A DNA stretch of 32,358 nucleotides from the NCBI GenBank assembly GCA_009380025.1, contig WHSP01000034.1, forward strand, positions 1 through 32,358. Reading direction: 5' to 3'. The DNA comes from Gemmatimonas sp. (GTDB lineage Bacteria > Gemmatimonadota > Gemmatimonadetes > Longimicrobiales > Longimicrobiaceae). Below are positions 25,259 to 32,358 of the stretch, piece after piece. Both the position numbers and the translations under genes were made by a program. The notes beneath the pieces are model-generated. The model searched no databases and was not told the origin of the DNA. It saw only the letters and a list, made by a program, of their open reading frames with translations. Position 1 is the stretch's first letter, and every line of letters begins with the position of its first letter.

Positions 25259-26044
25259 TCAAGGTTGATTCGCGAGCCTCTCTGCCTCCGCGCGCATGTC
25301 GGGAAGAGCCGGTTCATGCTCGGCATATTCGGCCCTTTCCAGGGCGATCTCGGAGTCGTAGCTCTCCAGGAATTGCGAGTAGAGGGAGGCAGCTTCCTCG
25401 GAGTTCCCCAACATATTCTCCGCCTGCCCGGCGGTGATCAGGCCGAAGAGATGGTTCGGTTCGCGGGCGAGGATCTCTCCGGCTGTCTCGCGAGCCGCGG
25501 CGGGGTCGTTGCTGACGAGCTCGAGGACCGCGAGATGGTAGAGCCCGTCGTTGTCTAGCTCACCGACCATCCCATAGGCGGAAATCGCCATCGGGACGAA
25601 CGACATGGCCTGAGCCGTGTCGCCCGCCGACAGCGTCCGCATCACTCGGTCGTACAGGTTGCCAGCCGCCTGCTCCGGCGTCATCGTGCTGAGGTCGGGC
25701 GGATTGGCGCCGCTGGCGGGACCGGTGATCGGCGGTGCGGCTACCGACTCGGGTTCGGACGAAGTGAAACGTGGTGCGACGATGGCCGCAGCCAGTGCGA
25801 TCATGGCCGCACCCGCGATGTACCATGGAAGGCTGCGGCTTAGCCCGGGTGAGCTGCTTCCGGTGCTACCGTCCGCGGCGGTACCCGCGATCGGGATCCC
25901 ACACATGTTACAATAGCGACCGCCGGCAGGGATCGAATTCCCACACCCGGCGCATTTCCGTCCCTGCTCGAGCGTTCCCCCACATTGCGAGCAGAACTTT
26001 CCGGTTTCCTTTCGACTACCGCAGGCCGCACACGTCTTCGGCAT
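25259..26044 (-). CDS. Double zinc-ribbon membrane protein with TPR-like C-terminus
   Basis: Predicted 261 residues. An AAGGAAG site precedes the ATG. The N-terminus holds two zinc ribbons: CAACGSR...CSQCG (about 5-22) and CAGCGNS...CNMCG (about 31-48). A single membrane segment (LPWYIAGAAMIALAAAIVAP) at about 73-92 follows a Gly/Ser linker. The rest is helical (LYDRVMRTLSAGDTAQAMSF, AGEILAREPNHLFGLITAGQAENMLGNSEEAASLY), which looks like a few TPR-like units outside the ribbons. Such proteins sense or tether partners at the membrane; function is unknown. It is antisense to the end of the oxidase frame. Confidence 0.88.
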   Translation of the reverse strand: MPKTCAACGSRKETGKFCSQCGGTLEQGRKCAGCGNSIPAGGRYCNMCGIPIAGTAADGSTGSSSPGLSRSLPWYIAGAAMIALAAAIVAPRFTSSEPESVAAPPITGPASGANPPDLSTMTPEQAAGNLYDRVMRTLSAGDTAQAMSFVPMAISAYGMVGELDNDGLYHLAVLELVSNDPAAARETAGEILAREPNHLFGLITAGQAENMLGNSEEAASLYSQFLESYDSEIALERAEYAEHEPALPDMRAEAERLANQP

Positions 26045-26345
26045 CCAAGCTTCCTTGGGCTCTGGTGACTGAACCGGTAAATGTAGGCCGGCGTGGAGGC
26101 TGGCTCAAGCGCTCCCCCTTGCCGCAGCTGCCGAACGGGACGGGCGGACTGCCGAGGACGGGGCACGCGGGCCGTGATGCACCAGTGAAGTAGAGGTCGT
26201 CGGCGCACGCCGATGTCACCTCGAGTCGCTCCATCATGACGACGGGAGGTCCACTGGCGCCGCTCGAAGCGGGGCATCATGATGCCCGTTGGTGGAGCCC
26301 GGACCAAAGGAGCGCGGTCGTGCAGAGGAACGAACGAGTAGATCG
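26045..26345. other. Intergenic region before aguB with a perfect 16-bp palindrome
   Basis: Just over 300 bases separate the divergent starts of the zinc-ribbon gene and aguB. The main feature is a perfect palindrome at 26272-26287; the rest contains no RNA gene or credible ORF that I can support. A related half-site CATCATGA lies at 26232-26239. Confidence 0.6.
26272..26287. promoter_or_regulatory. Perfect palindrome, possible operator for aguBA
   Basis: GGGCATCATGATGCCC is identical to its own reverse complement over 16 bases. It lies 58 bases before the aguB start, where a repressor or activator of an agmatine operon could bind. No regulator gene is adjacent. Confidence 0.4.
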
Positions 26346-27257
26346 ATGAGCGGACCGTTCGGAATAGGCGTCATCCAGCGCGCTGTCGGCGTGGACAAGG
26401 AGTCAACTCTGGCGGTTCATGAGGAATCGATCCGGGAGGCCGTAGCCCGTGGCGCTCAGGTCGTGTGCCTTCAAGAGCTGTTCGATGCGCCGTACTTTTG
26501 CAAGGTGACCGATGCGGAGCGCTTCGACCTGGCCGAACCGATTCCAGGGCCGACGGTCAGTCGGATGCAGGGGTTGGCGAGCGAGTTGGGGGCGGCCATC
26601 ATCGTTCCGATTTTCGAGCGCCGTGCTCCCGGCGTTTACCACAACTCGGCGGCCGTCGTGGACGCGGATGGCGCGCTCCTCGGTGTCTACCGGAAGATGC
26701 ACATCCCCGACGATCCGCTCTACTTCGAGAAGTACTATTTCACTCCGGGCGAGATCTATCAGCACGGAGCGTCCGCCGAAGGTCCCAGTGGCTTTCGAAC
26801 GTTCGACACACGCTTCGGCAGAATCGGGGTTCTGATCTGCTGGGACCAGTGGTATCCCGAGGCAGCGCGGATCACTGCGCTCATGGGGGCGCAGGTTCTC
26901 TTCTACCCGACCGCGATCGGGTGGCATCCCTCCGAGAAGGAGGAGTGGGGGAAGCCTCAGGCCGACGCATGGCGTACGATCCAGCGAAGCCATGCGATCG
27001 CGAACGGCGTCTACGTGGCGGCGGCGAATCGTGTAGGATACGAGCCCGAACCGGGAACCGATGGGATCGAGTTTTTCGGGCATTCGTTTGTTTGCGATCC
27101 TTTCGGGAGGCTGCTGGCCGAGGCAGGCACCGAGCCGGAGATCCTGATCGCCGAGTGTGATCCCGCTCAGATCGAGTACACTCGCCGGAACTGGCCCTTC
27201 CTGCGCGACCGTCGGATCGACGCGTACCCACCAATCCTCAACCGGTACATCGGGTGA
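26346..27257 (+). CDS. aguB: N-carbamoylputrescine amidase
   Basis: Predicted 303 residues from ATG 26346; a longer in-frame start (26289) adds an unlikely Arg/Glu-rich leader. It is a nitrilase-superfamily enzyme that converts N-carbamoylputrescine to putrescine, CO2 and ammonia. The catalytic triad is Glu44 in CLQELFDAP, Lys117 in YRKMHIPDD and Cys165 in LICWDQWYPEAAR. AKEYYFTPGE-like sequence (EKYYFTPG) is typical of this subgroup. It overlaps aguA by four bases (GTGA), so the pair forms one operon. Confidence 0.95.
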   Translation: MSGPFGIGVIQRAVGVDKESTLAVHEESIREAVARGAQVVCLQELFDAPYFCKVTDAERFDLAEPIPGPTVSRMQGLASELGAAIIVPIFERRAPGVYHNSAAVVDADGALLGVYRKMHIPDDPLYFEKYYFTPGEIYQHGASAEGPSGFRTFDTRFGRIGVLICWDQWYPEAARITALMGAQVLFYPTAIGWHPSEKEEWGKPQADAWRTIQRSHAIANGVYVAAANRVGYEPEPGTDGIEFFGHSFVCDPFGRLLAEAGTEPEILIAECDPAQIEYTRRNWPFLRDRRIDAYPPILNRYIG

Positions 27258-28300
27258 TCGGGGTGCCGGCTCCCCGATGGCCCGCGGAGTGGGAGCCGCA
27301 CCACTCGACCTGGATCGGCTGGCCACACCATGAACCCGACTGGCCGGGGAAGCTCGAAGCGGTCGAGTGGGTCTACGTCGAGATCGTACGGGTACTTCAC
27401 CGCCATGAACGGGTCGAGATCCTCGTGCCAGACGAGCGAGCCAGGGACGGCGCCGCGGCGCGCCTGATCGCGCACGACGTGGATCTCGGACGCTGCGGTT
27501 TCCACCTCGTTCCGACGGATAGGGTCTGGCTGCGCGACTCGGGGCCCACAGGGGTCTACCAACCCGATGGATTCGAGTGGCTCCGGTGGCGGTTCAACGG
27601 GTGGGCGAAGTACAGCAATCATCGGCGCGACGAGCGCGTCGGCGCCGCGATTGCGGAGCTCACTGGCCTCCCGTCCGACGTTCCGCGTCGGCCCACTGGA
27701 GAAGTCCTCGTCCTGGAGGGCGGCGGCATCGAAACGAATGGAGCGGGGGCGATGCTCGTCACCGAGGAGTGGCTGTTGTCGGACTCGCAGCTCCGCAACC
27801 CCGGGATGGGTCGCGAAGACTATGAGGATGCGTTCGCCCGGTACCTCGGTGTTGAACGCACGATCTGGTTGGGCGACGGGATCGTCGGGGACGATACTCA
27901 CGGCCACGTCGACGACCTGGCCCGCTTCACGGCCAAGAACACGATCGCCCTGGCGCATGAGCGGAACCCCTTCGACGAGAATCATCGCAGAACCCTGGGC
28001 AACTTTCGCAGGCTGGAAAGGGAGGCCGAAACGTTCCCAGACGGGCTCACGATCGTCGAGCTTCCGTTCCCTCGTCCCGTCCTGATGGACGGCCAGCGCC
28101 TGCCGGCGAGCTATGCGAATTTCTACATTGCGAACGGCGTGGTGCTGGTCCCGACCTTCAACGACGTCAACGATCGCGTCGCCCTGGGCACGCTGGCGGA
28201 GCTCTTCCCGGATCGCGAAGTCATCGGGATCCACTCCGTCGATCTCGTCTGGGGACTGGGCACCCTGCACTGCCTGACGCAGCAGCAGCCAGTCGGGTAG
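27254..28300 (+). CDS. aguA: Agmatine deiminase
   Basis: Predicted 348 residues with a GTG overlapping the aguB stop. It converts agmatine to N-carbamoylputrescine and ammonia, the step before AguB, completing agmatine to putrescine conversion. It belongs to the peptidylarginine-deiminase fold: TDRVWLRDSGP near 88-98, LEGGGIETNG near 154-163, DDTHGHVDDLARF near 212-224, and the catalytic Cys340 in GTLHCLTQQQP. The arginine decarboxylase (speA) that would supply agmatine is not in the window. It is convergent with nadE. Confidence 0.96.
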   Translation: MIGVPAPRWPAEWEPHHSTWIGWPHHEPDWPGKLEAVEWVYVEIVRVLHRHERVEILVPDERARDGAAARLIAHDVDLGRCGFHLVPTDRVWLRDSGPTGVYQPDGFEWLRWRFNGWAKYSNHRRDERVGAAIAELTGLPSDVPRRPTGEVLVLEGGGIETNGAGAMLVTEEWLLSDSQLRNPGMGREDYEDAFARYLGVERTIWLGDGIVGDDTHGHVDDLARFTAKNTIALAHERNPFDENHRRTLGNFRRLEREAETFPDGLTIVELPFPRPVLMDGQRLPASYANFYIANGVVLVPTFNDVNDRVALGTLAELFPDREVIGIHSVDLVWGLGTLHCLTQQQPVG

Positions 28301-28332
28301 AAGCGATCAGTGATCCGCGATCAGGGGCGAGG

Positions 28333-30387
28333 TCAGGAGTCGGGGACGTTGCGGCGCAGCTCATCGAGCCACACGGTGGCCTCCGCGTCGGTGGGAGCGC
28401 GCCAATCGCTTCGCGGGGACAGGGAGCCTCCGGATCCGACCTTGGGACCGTTCGGCATGGCAGATCGCTTGAACTGGCTGATCGCGAAGAAGCGATAAAC
28501 GAACACCTCGAGCCACTTTCGGATTGTCGACAGATCGTAGGCGATGCGCTTGTCCGGGGGAATCAGCGCCGGCCACTCGCCGTGCTCGGCGTCACCCCAT
28601 GCGTGATGAGCGAGGAAGGCGACCTTGCTGGGAGGAAATCCGAAGCGGCTGATGTAGTAGAGGTTGAAGTCCTGCAGTGCGTACGGACCGATCATCGCCT
28701 CGGTGCTCTGGATCACCTCGTCCTCCGCGCCGGAAGGGACGAGTTCCGGCGAGATCTCGGTGGAGAGGATGGAGATCAGAACGCGATTCGCCTCATCGCC
28801 GAACTCCTCTCGACCCACGACCCATCGGATCAGGGACTGCACCAGGGTCTTCGGTACCGAGGCATTGACGTTGTAGTGCGACATCTGGTCGCCCACGCCG
28901 TACGTCGACCATCCAAGTGCAATCTCGCTCAGGTCGCCCGTACCGAGCACCAACGCATTGTGGTGATTCGCCAACCTGAAGAGGTGCGAGGTTCGCTCTC
29001 CCGCCTGGACGTTCTCGAAGGTGACGTCGTGAAGGGGGTCACCCTCGGCGAAGCCGTGACCGATGTCCTGCAGCATCTGCGTCGCACTCGGCCGGATATC
29101 GATCTCCTCGGCCGTTACGTCCAGCGCCGCCATCAACCGATGAGCGTTCGCGCGGGTCAGCTCGCCGGTCGCGAATCCGGGCATGGTGTACCCCAGGATA
29201 TTCCGACGCGGGAGCCCGAGCCGATCCATCGTTCGCGCCGCGACGATCAGGGCCTGGGTCGAGTCCAGTCCTCCCGAGACCCCGATCACGACCCGCTCGA
29301 TCCCGGTGCTCGCGAGACGCTTCATCAGACCGTGCACCTGAATGTTGTACGCCTCGAAACACCGGGCGTCGAGGTCCAGTGGGTCACTTGGGACGTAGGG
29401 AAAGCGCTCGACTCTCCGGTGAAGCGGAACGTCGCCCTCTGGGGGTCGTAGCTCGAACGCGATGCGGCGGATCCTCCGCACCTGTTCGGCCAGATGCCTG
29501 GCGCTATCGGCGAAAGTGGTGAAGCGACTGCGGTCCTGGACGAGGCGATCGAGATCGATGTCGCCGAACACGACCTGCTCCTCGCTCGCGAATCGTACGG
29601 ATTCGCTGACGAGATCGTTGTTCTCGTAGATCAGCGCGTGCCCGTCCCAGGCGAGATCCGTCGTCGACTCGCCCTGTCCAGCGGCCGAGTACAGATACGC
29701 TGCGATACAGCGACCGGATTGCGCAGCGCAGAGCCGGTGGCGGTATTCGGCCTTCCCGACGGTGATGTTGCTCGCGGAGAGGTTCGCGAGGATTGTCGCG
29801 CCCGCGAGCGCTCCAAAGGTGCTCGGCGGTACGGGCACCCAGACGTCCTCGCAGATCTCGACGAAGAGGGCGAAATGGGGGACGTCCACGGCGTCGAAGA
29901 CGAGGTCGTTCCCAAAGGGCACCGGCTGGTCGAACAAAGTGACCTCGTCGAAAGGCACGTCGCGACCGGGTGTGAACTGGCGCGGCTCGTAGAACTCGCG
30001 GTAATTGGGGAGGTAGCTCTTCGGAACGATCCCGAGCACACGGCCCCGATGGATCACGACGGCGCAATTGAACAGCATTCCATCGAACCGAAGGGGCGCA
30101 CCGACGAGGAGGACGGGCGTCAGGGAGCGGCTTCCCTCGACGATCGTCGCAAGCCCCTCCAGGACCCCTGCGAGAAGGGCATCCTGCTGAAAGAGATCGT
30201 CGTTACTGTAGGCGGAGACGCCGAGCTCGGGGAAGAGGGCGACGCCAGCGTTCTCAGCCGACGCCCGACCTGCAAGGCCGAGGATGTGCTCGACGTTGAA
30301 CGCGGGGTCGGCGACACGCACGTGCGGGACGCAAACGGCGGTTCGAACGAAGCCGTGGCTGTAGATGGAGTGAAAGGATCGGCTCAT
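28333..30387 (-). CDS. nadE: Glutamine-dependent NAD(+) synthetase
   Basis: Predicted 684 residues from ATG 30387, which follows an AAGGGGA site; a longer frame to 30453 adds a poor extension. The enzyme makes NAD from deamido-NAD, ATP and glutamine. The N-terminal nitrilase-type glutaminase has Glu54 ([11 protein letters not shown]), Lys123 ([14 protein letters not shown]) and Cys179 ([11 protein letters not shown]). The C-terminal synthetase has the PP-loop SGGLDST at 371-377, then [17 protein letters not shown]. The long two-domain form resembles that of M. tuberculosis and other bacteria that use glutamine rather than ammonia. Ends 32 bases from the convergent aguA. Confidence 0.97.
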   Translation of the reverse strand: MSRSFHSIYSHGFVRTAVCVPHVRVADPAFNVEHILGLAGRASAENAGVALFPELGVSAYSNDDLFQQDALLAGVLEGLATIVEGSRSLTPVLLVGAPLRFDGMLFNCAVVIHRGRVLGIVPKSYLPNYREFYEPRQFTPGRDVPFDEVTLFDQPVPFGNDLVFDAVDVPHFALFVEICEDVWVPVPPSTFGALAGATILANLSASNITVGKAEYRHRLCAAQSGRCIAAYLYSAAGQGESTTDLAWDGHALIYENNDLVSESVRFASEEQVVFGDIDLDRLVQDRSRFTTFADSARHLAEQVRRIRRIAFELRPPEGDVPLHRRVERFPYVPSDPLDLDARCFEAYNIQVHGLMKRLASTGIERVVIGVSGGLDSTQALIVAARTMDRLGLPRRNILGYTMPGFATGELTRANAHRLMAALDVTAEEIDIRPSATQMLQDIGHGFAEGDPLHDVTFENVQAGERTSHLFRLANHHNALVLGTGDLSEIALGWSTYGVGDQMSHYNVNASVPKTLVQSLIRWVVGREEFGDEANRVLISILSTEISPELVPSGAEDEVIQSTEAMIGPYALQDFNLYYISRFGFPPSKVAFLAHHAWGDAEHGEWPALIPPDKRIAYDLSTIRKWLEVFVYRFFAISQFKRSAMPNGPKVGSGGSLSPRSDWRAPTDAEATVWLDELRRNVPDS

Positions 30388-30528
30388 CGTCCCCTTGCCG
30401 CAGGCGTCCAACGATTCGAAGCGAAAGGTCGGCGGAAAGTGTGCCGCGGGCAAGCGGGAGCCGGATGGTGACCCAGGTGAGCGGTTCGCGATCGAGTGAT
30501 CGGCCGCGGATTCCGACTGTAGACGCCA

Positions 30529-30573
30529 AGCGGCGGCGACCCCCCGATATAGGGGCAGGCGCCGCCGCTTTTT
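30529..30573 (+). terminator. Strong hairpin with T-run on the plus strand, no gene ending at it
   Basis: AGCGGCGGC (30529-30537) pairs perfectly with GCCGCCGCT (30561-30569), enclosing a smaller CCCC/GGGG hairpin, and is followed by TTTTT counting from the last paired base. It would terminate transcription going rightward, but both neighbours (nadE and the secreted protein) are on the minus strand. Read leftward the hairpin is the same but lacks a T-run. Confidence 0.6.
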
Positions 30574-30648
30574 CAGTTGGGGAGGCTCGACCGATCGATA
30601 TGCTCAGAGGTGTGCCTCCACTCGTTCTTTTCGATTGGGGCCGCTGCC

Positions 30649-31131
30649 CTAATGACGGATTCCAACTCGCTGGTGCCACCGGTTGTGCTCGGCGCTCTTC
30701 TCGAGTCGCAATTCGAGCCGGTACTGCACGTCGAGCGGCCGGCGTGCCGCGAGATCGTCGTATTTTCGGTCGAGCTGCCGATGAAATTCATCGTGCTCCC
30801 GATCGTAGGACCGCCCCGCCGGATAATCGTTCCGGTCCCTGGAGTCATACCGATCCCTGGAATCGTAACGGTCTCTGGAGTCGTAGCGGTCGTCGGCGTA
30901 GATGAGCCCGCCACGCACGCCACGGACCCATCCCTTCTCCACGCACCATCTCATCCCGTGGACGGGGTGACCCGAGCCGTTGCGGCAGAAGGGCGGCCCG
31001 TTACCGCGCTTGGCCGAGCCCCTACCCTGTGCCGACAGGTCCGAGGCGGACAGGGCCAAGGCGAAAGCAAGACTCAGCAAAAGAACCACGTGAAGTCGAC
31101 TCGACATTGGTACCGTTCCGTTGGAGTCCAT
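30649..31131 (-). CDS. Predicted secreted protein with a tandem hexapeptide repeat
   Basis: Predicted 160 residues from ATG 31131 (AAGGGA upstream); a start eight codons later is also possible. A signal peptide is clear: basic N-terminus, hydrophobic core HVVLLLSLAFALALS and probable cleavage after LSA, just before QG. The mature protein has GNGPPFCRNGSGHPVHGMRWC, with Cys, His and Trp resembling short motifs in other exported proteins of unknown role. A run of R-D-R-Y-D-S hexapeptides follows, coded by three near-identical 18-bp units at 30833-30886. The C-terminal half is highly charged (HRQLDRKYDDLAARR). Function unknown. Confidence 0.8.
   Translation of the reverse strand: MDSNGTVPMSSRLHVVLLLSLAFALALSASDLSAQGRGSAKRGNGPPFCRNGSGHPVHGMRWCVEKGWVRGVRGGLIYADDRYDSRDRYDSRDRYDSRDRNDYPAGRSYDREHDEFHRQLDRKYDDLAARRPLDVQYRLELRLEKSAEHNRWHQRVGIRH
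30833..30886. repeat. Three tandem 18-bp units inside the secreted-protein gene
   Basis: Units at 30833-30850, 30851-30868 and 30869-30886 share about 14-16 of 18 bases and encode the D-R-Y-D-S-R repeat on the minus strand. The copy number could vary between strains. Confidence 0.85.
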
Positions 31132-31337
31132 CAAAGCTGATCCCTTAGGGGCCCTCCGAGGGCAAGGCCGGTGCCATTTGTTTTCGTCTAATTGACTGGG
31201 ATTATTGGCGATCGGCGTCCTCCTTTCGGGACGAGATCGAGCCCTTCGCGAGGACAGGGGCCCCTGCCCCGACTCCGCCAGGATGGGCGCGACCTGCCGT
31301 TCGCGCGGTATGCCGGACACTGGGTCGAAGCCGCTGG

Positions 31338-31709
31338 TTAATCGCGGATTGTCACTACGGGCTCATGATGGCACTCGAAGCAGGTGACTTTGAGCGGGAA
31401 GCGGACTCCCTCCTCGGACTTCACCGGGAGCTCGGTGCCGCACCTGGGGCACTTCCCATCGAACTGTTGAACCCGATACTCTGATCGCCACTGCTTGAAC
31501 GCCAAGACGACCCCGGTGACGATGGCGACCGCTGCCCAGGGGATATGGGGCGGGATGAAGACGACCCCGGCGCCGATGAAGAGGAAGAGAATCAGGAAGC
31601 CGGCGGCCCGGGTGGCGCGTTCACCGGTGGATCGGCGCTGGGCCATCATCGAGCCAGCGACAGGGGAGTGGCCACCAAGGCGGATGTCGAGGTCGAGCGT
31701 CTGGGTCAT
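31338..31709 (-). CDS. Small membrane protein with C-terminal zinc ribbon
   Basis: Predicted 123 residues. Two hydrophobic segments (AAGFLILFLFIGAGVVFIPP at about 35-54 and WAAVAIVTGVVLAF at about 58-71) precede a zinc-ribbon-like region with Cys pairs in CPRCG (about 87-91) and CFECHH (about 109-114). The N-terminus is cytoplasmic and polar. I recognise no named family. It is divergent from the NUDIX gene, with 131 bases between the starts. Confidence 0.8.
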   Translation of the reverse strand: MTQTLDLDIRLGGHSPVAGSMMAQRRSTGERATRAAGFLILFLFIGAGVVFIPPHIPWAAVAIVTGVVLAFKQWRSEYRVQQFDGKCPRCGTELPVKSEEGVRFPLKVTCFECHHEPVVTIRD

Positions 31710-31840
31710 CGTCCATGGATCGAGAGACTGAGGGGCCTGGCCGCCGCGGGCGGATGGCGGAGGATGTCCAGACCAACCGGATCGCGCAAGCGGACGGCTG
31801 CTACCGATCGCACCAACACTCCCGAGCGTCGTCGTGCCTC

Positions 31841-32308
31841 ATGCCAAAGATCAGCGCCGGACTGCTTCTGTTTCGACGGACTTCGGGAGGGATCGATCTT
31901 TTCCTCGCCCATCCCGGTGGACCATTCTGGAAAAAGAAGGAGGAAGGGGCGTGGACGATCCCGAAGGGGCTGGTCGAAGTCGACGAAGAGCCGCTCGAAA
32001 CAGCGATCAGGGAATTTCGTGAGGAGACGGGGATCGATCCCGTCGGGCCGTTCCTGGATCTCGGGGACATTCGTCAGAAGGGTGGGAAGGTGGTTTACGC
32101 CTGGGCGTGGGAGGGCGACGCGGATGCCTCTTCGGTCGTCAGCAACCTGTCGAGAATCGAAAGGCCGCGCGGCAGCGGGCGATGGCTCGAGTTCCCGGAG
32201 GTCGATCGGTGCGGTTGGTTCGATCCGGAGCGGGCCAGGGTTCTGCTGAACCCCGCGCAGGCTGAACTCGTAACACGCCTCGCGGATCTGCTAGAAGGCC
32301 GAAGATAA
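31841..32308 (+). CDS. NUDIX hydrolase
   Basis: Predicted 155 residues from ATG 31841; an in-frame start at 31715 adds an unlikely leader. The Nudix box fits GX5EX7REUXEEXGU exactly: GLVEVDEEPLETAIREFREETGI at about residues 44-66, binding the catalytic metal. The N-terminus MPKISAGLLLFRR and the segment FLAHPGGPFW are typical of the family that cleaves nucleoside diphosphates linked to another moiety, close to diadenosine polyphosphate or dinucleotide pyrophosphatases; exact substrate unknown. The stop is one base before the right-end repeat. Confidence 0.95.
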   Translation: MPKISAGLLLFRRTSGGIDLFLAHPGGPFWKKKEEGAWTIPKGLVEVDEEPLETAIREFREETGIDPVGPFLDLGDIRQKGGKVVYAWAWEGDADASSVVSNLSRIERPRGSGRWLEFPEVDRCGWFDPERARVLLNPAQAELVTRLADLLEGRR

Positions 32309-32358
32309 ATCGCGCAGCTCTGCGTTACGCTTCCTCGCCGCTCCCTGCGGCGTACGAA
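32309..32358. repeat. Half copy of the same palindromic repeat at the right window edge
   Basis: ATCGCGCAGCTC begins right after the NUDIX stop and the stretch ends GCGGCGTACGAA at the window edge. The left edge begins ATCGTGCAGGTC and has GCGTACTTTCGTACGC at the same offset within about three bases, so the two ends look like the two arms of one imperfect inverted repeat. CGCAG/CTGCG lies inside it. Confidence 0.55.

Noticed and set aside
25244-25558. Continuation of the oxidase frame
   Set aside because: It is antisense to the zinc-ribbon gene and has no oxidase similarity.
1-32358. CRISPR arrays, tRNA or rRNA genes, insertion sequences
   Set aside because: None was seen: no regularly spaced direct repeats, no tRNA-like GGTTCGAATCC arm in gaps, no transposase.

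Overview
The window looks like a chromosomal contig around the replication origin of a high-GC, free-living bacterium. Gene order, high-GC codon use and several protein signatures fit Gemmatimonadota or a related uncultured lineage; that placement is inference, since there is no rRNA gene or database search behind it. The core is the classic origin block: dnaN and dnaA on the minus strand, divergent from rpmH-rnpA-yidD-yidC-mnmE on the plus strand, then mnmG, parA, parB and an M23 peptidase. Two near-consensus parS sites bracket mnmG. DnaA-box-like sequences crowd the dnaA-dnaN gap, and one box lies inside the predicted dnaA promoter.

Layout. (1) 1-3100: half of a dispersed palindromic repeat, two unrelated SAM-dependent methyltransferases facing each other, a small lipoprotein, a 56-residue small protein and a REP-like repeat. 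(2) 3100-8330: a ClpP paralogue whose catalytic Asp position is Asn, argG with a strong bidirectional-looking hairpin behind it, an MscS channel and two or three uncharacterised genes. (3) 8330-12050: an ICMT-like membrane methyltransferase coupled to dnaN, the putative oriC, and dnaA. (4) 12048-16125: rpmH, rnpA, yidD, yidC, mnmE. (5) 16217-17944: an inserted minus-strand cassette of three small envelope proteins (DUF883/YqjD-like, Holin-X-like, related membrane protein) plus acylphosphatase, sitting between mnmE and mnmG. (6) 18084-22939: parS, mnmG, parS, parA, parB, M23 peptidase; rsmG and jag, often found in such clusters, are missing. (7) 23088-28300: a second cluster of DnaA-box-like motifs, a Nif3-family gene, a VOC protein, a truncated FAD oxidase remnant, a zinc-ribbon membrane protein, and the agmatine-to-putrescine pair aguB-aguA behind a perfect 16-bp palindrome. 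(8) 28333-end: glutamine-dependent NAD synthetase, a repeat-containing secreted protein, a zinc-ribbon membrane protein, a NUDIX hydrolase and the other half of the terminal repeat.

How the genes work together: dnaA/dnaN/oriC start and sustain replication; ParA/ParB/parS segregate the origin; RpmH, RnpA, YidD and YidC serve translation, tRNA processing and membrane insertion; MnmE and MnmG together modify U34 of tRNAs; ArgG, AguA and AguB belong to arginine and polyamine metabolism. No tRNA, rRNA, CRISPR array, insertion sequence or prophage was seen. I did not find a clearly new defence or mobile system; the most unusual items are the ClpP active-site change, the second DnaA-box-like cluster, the mnmE/mnmG cassette and the two contig-end repeat halves.
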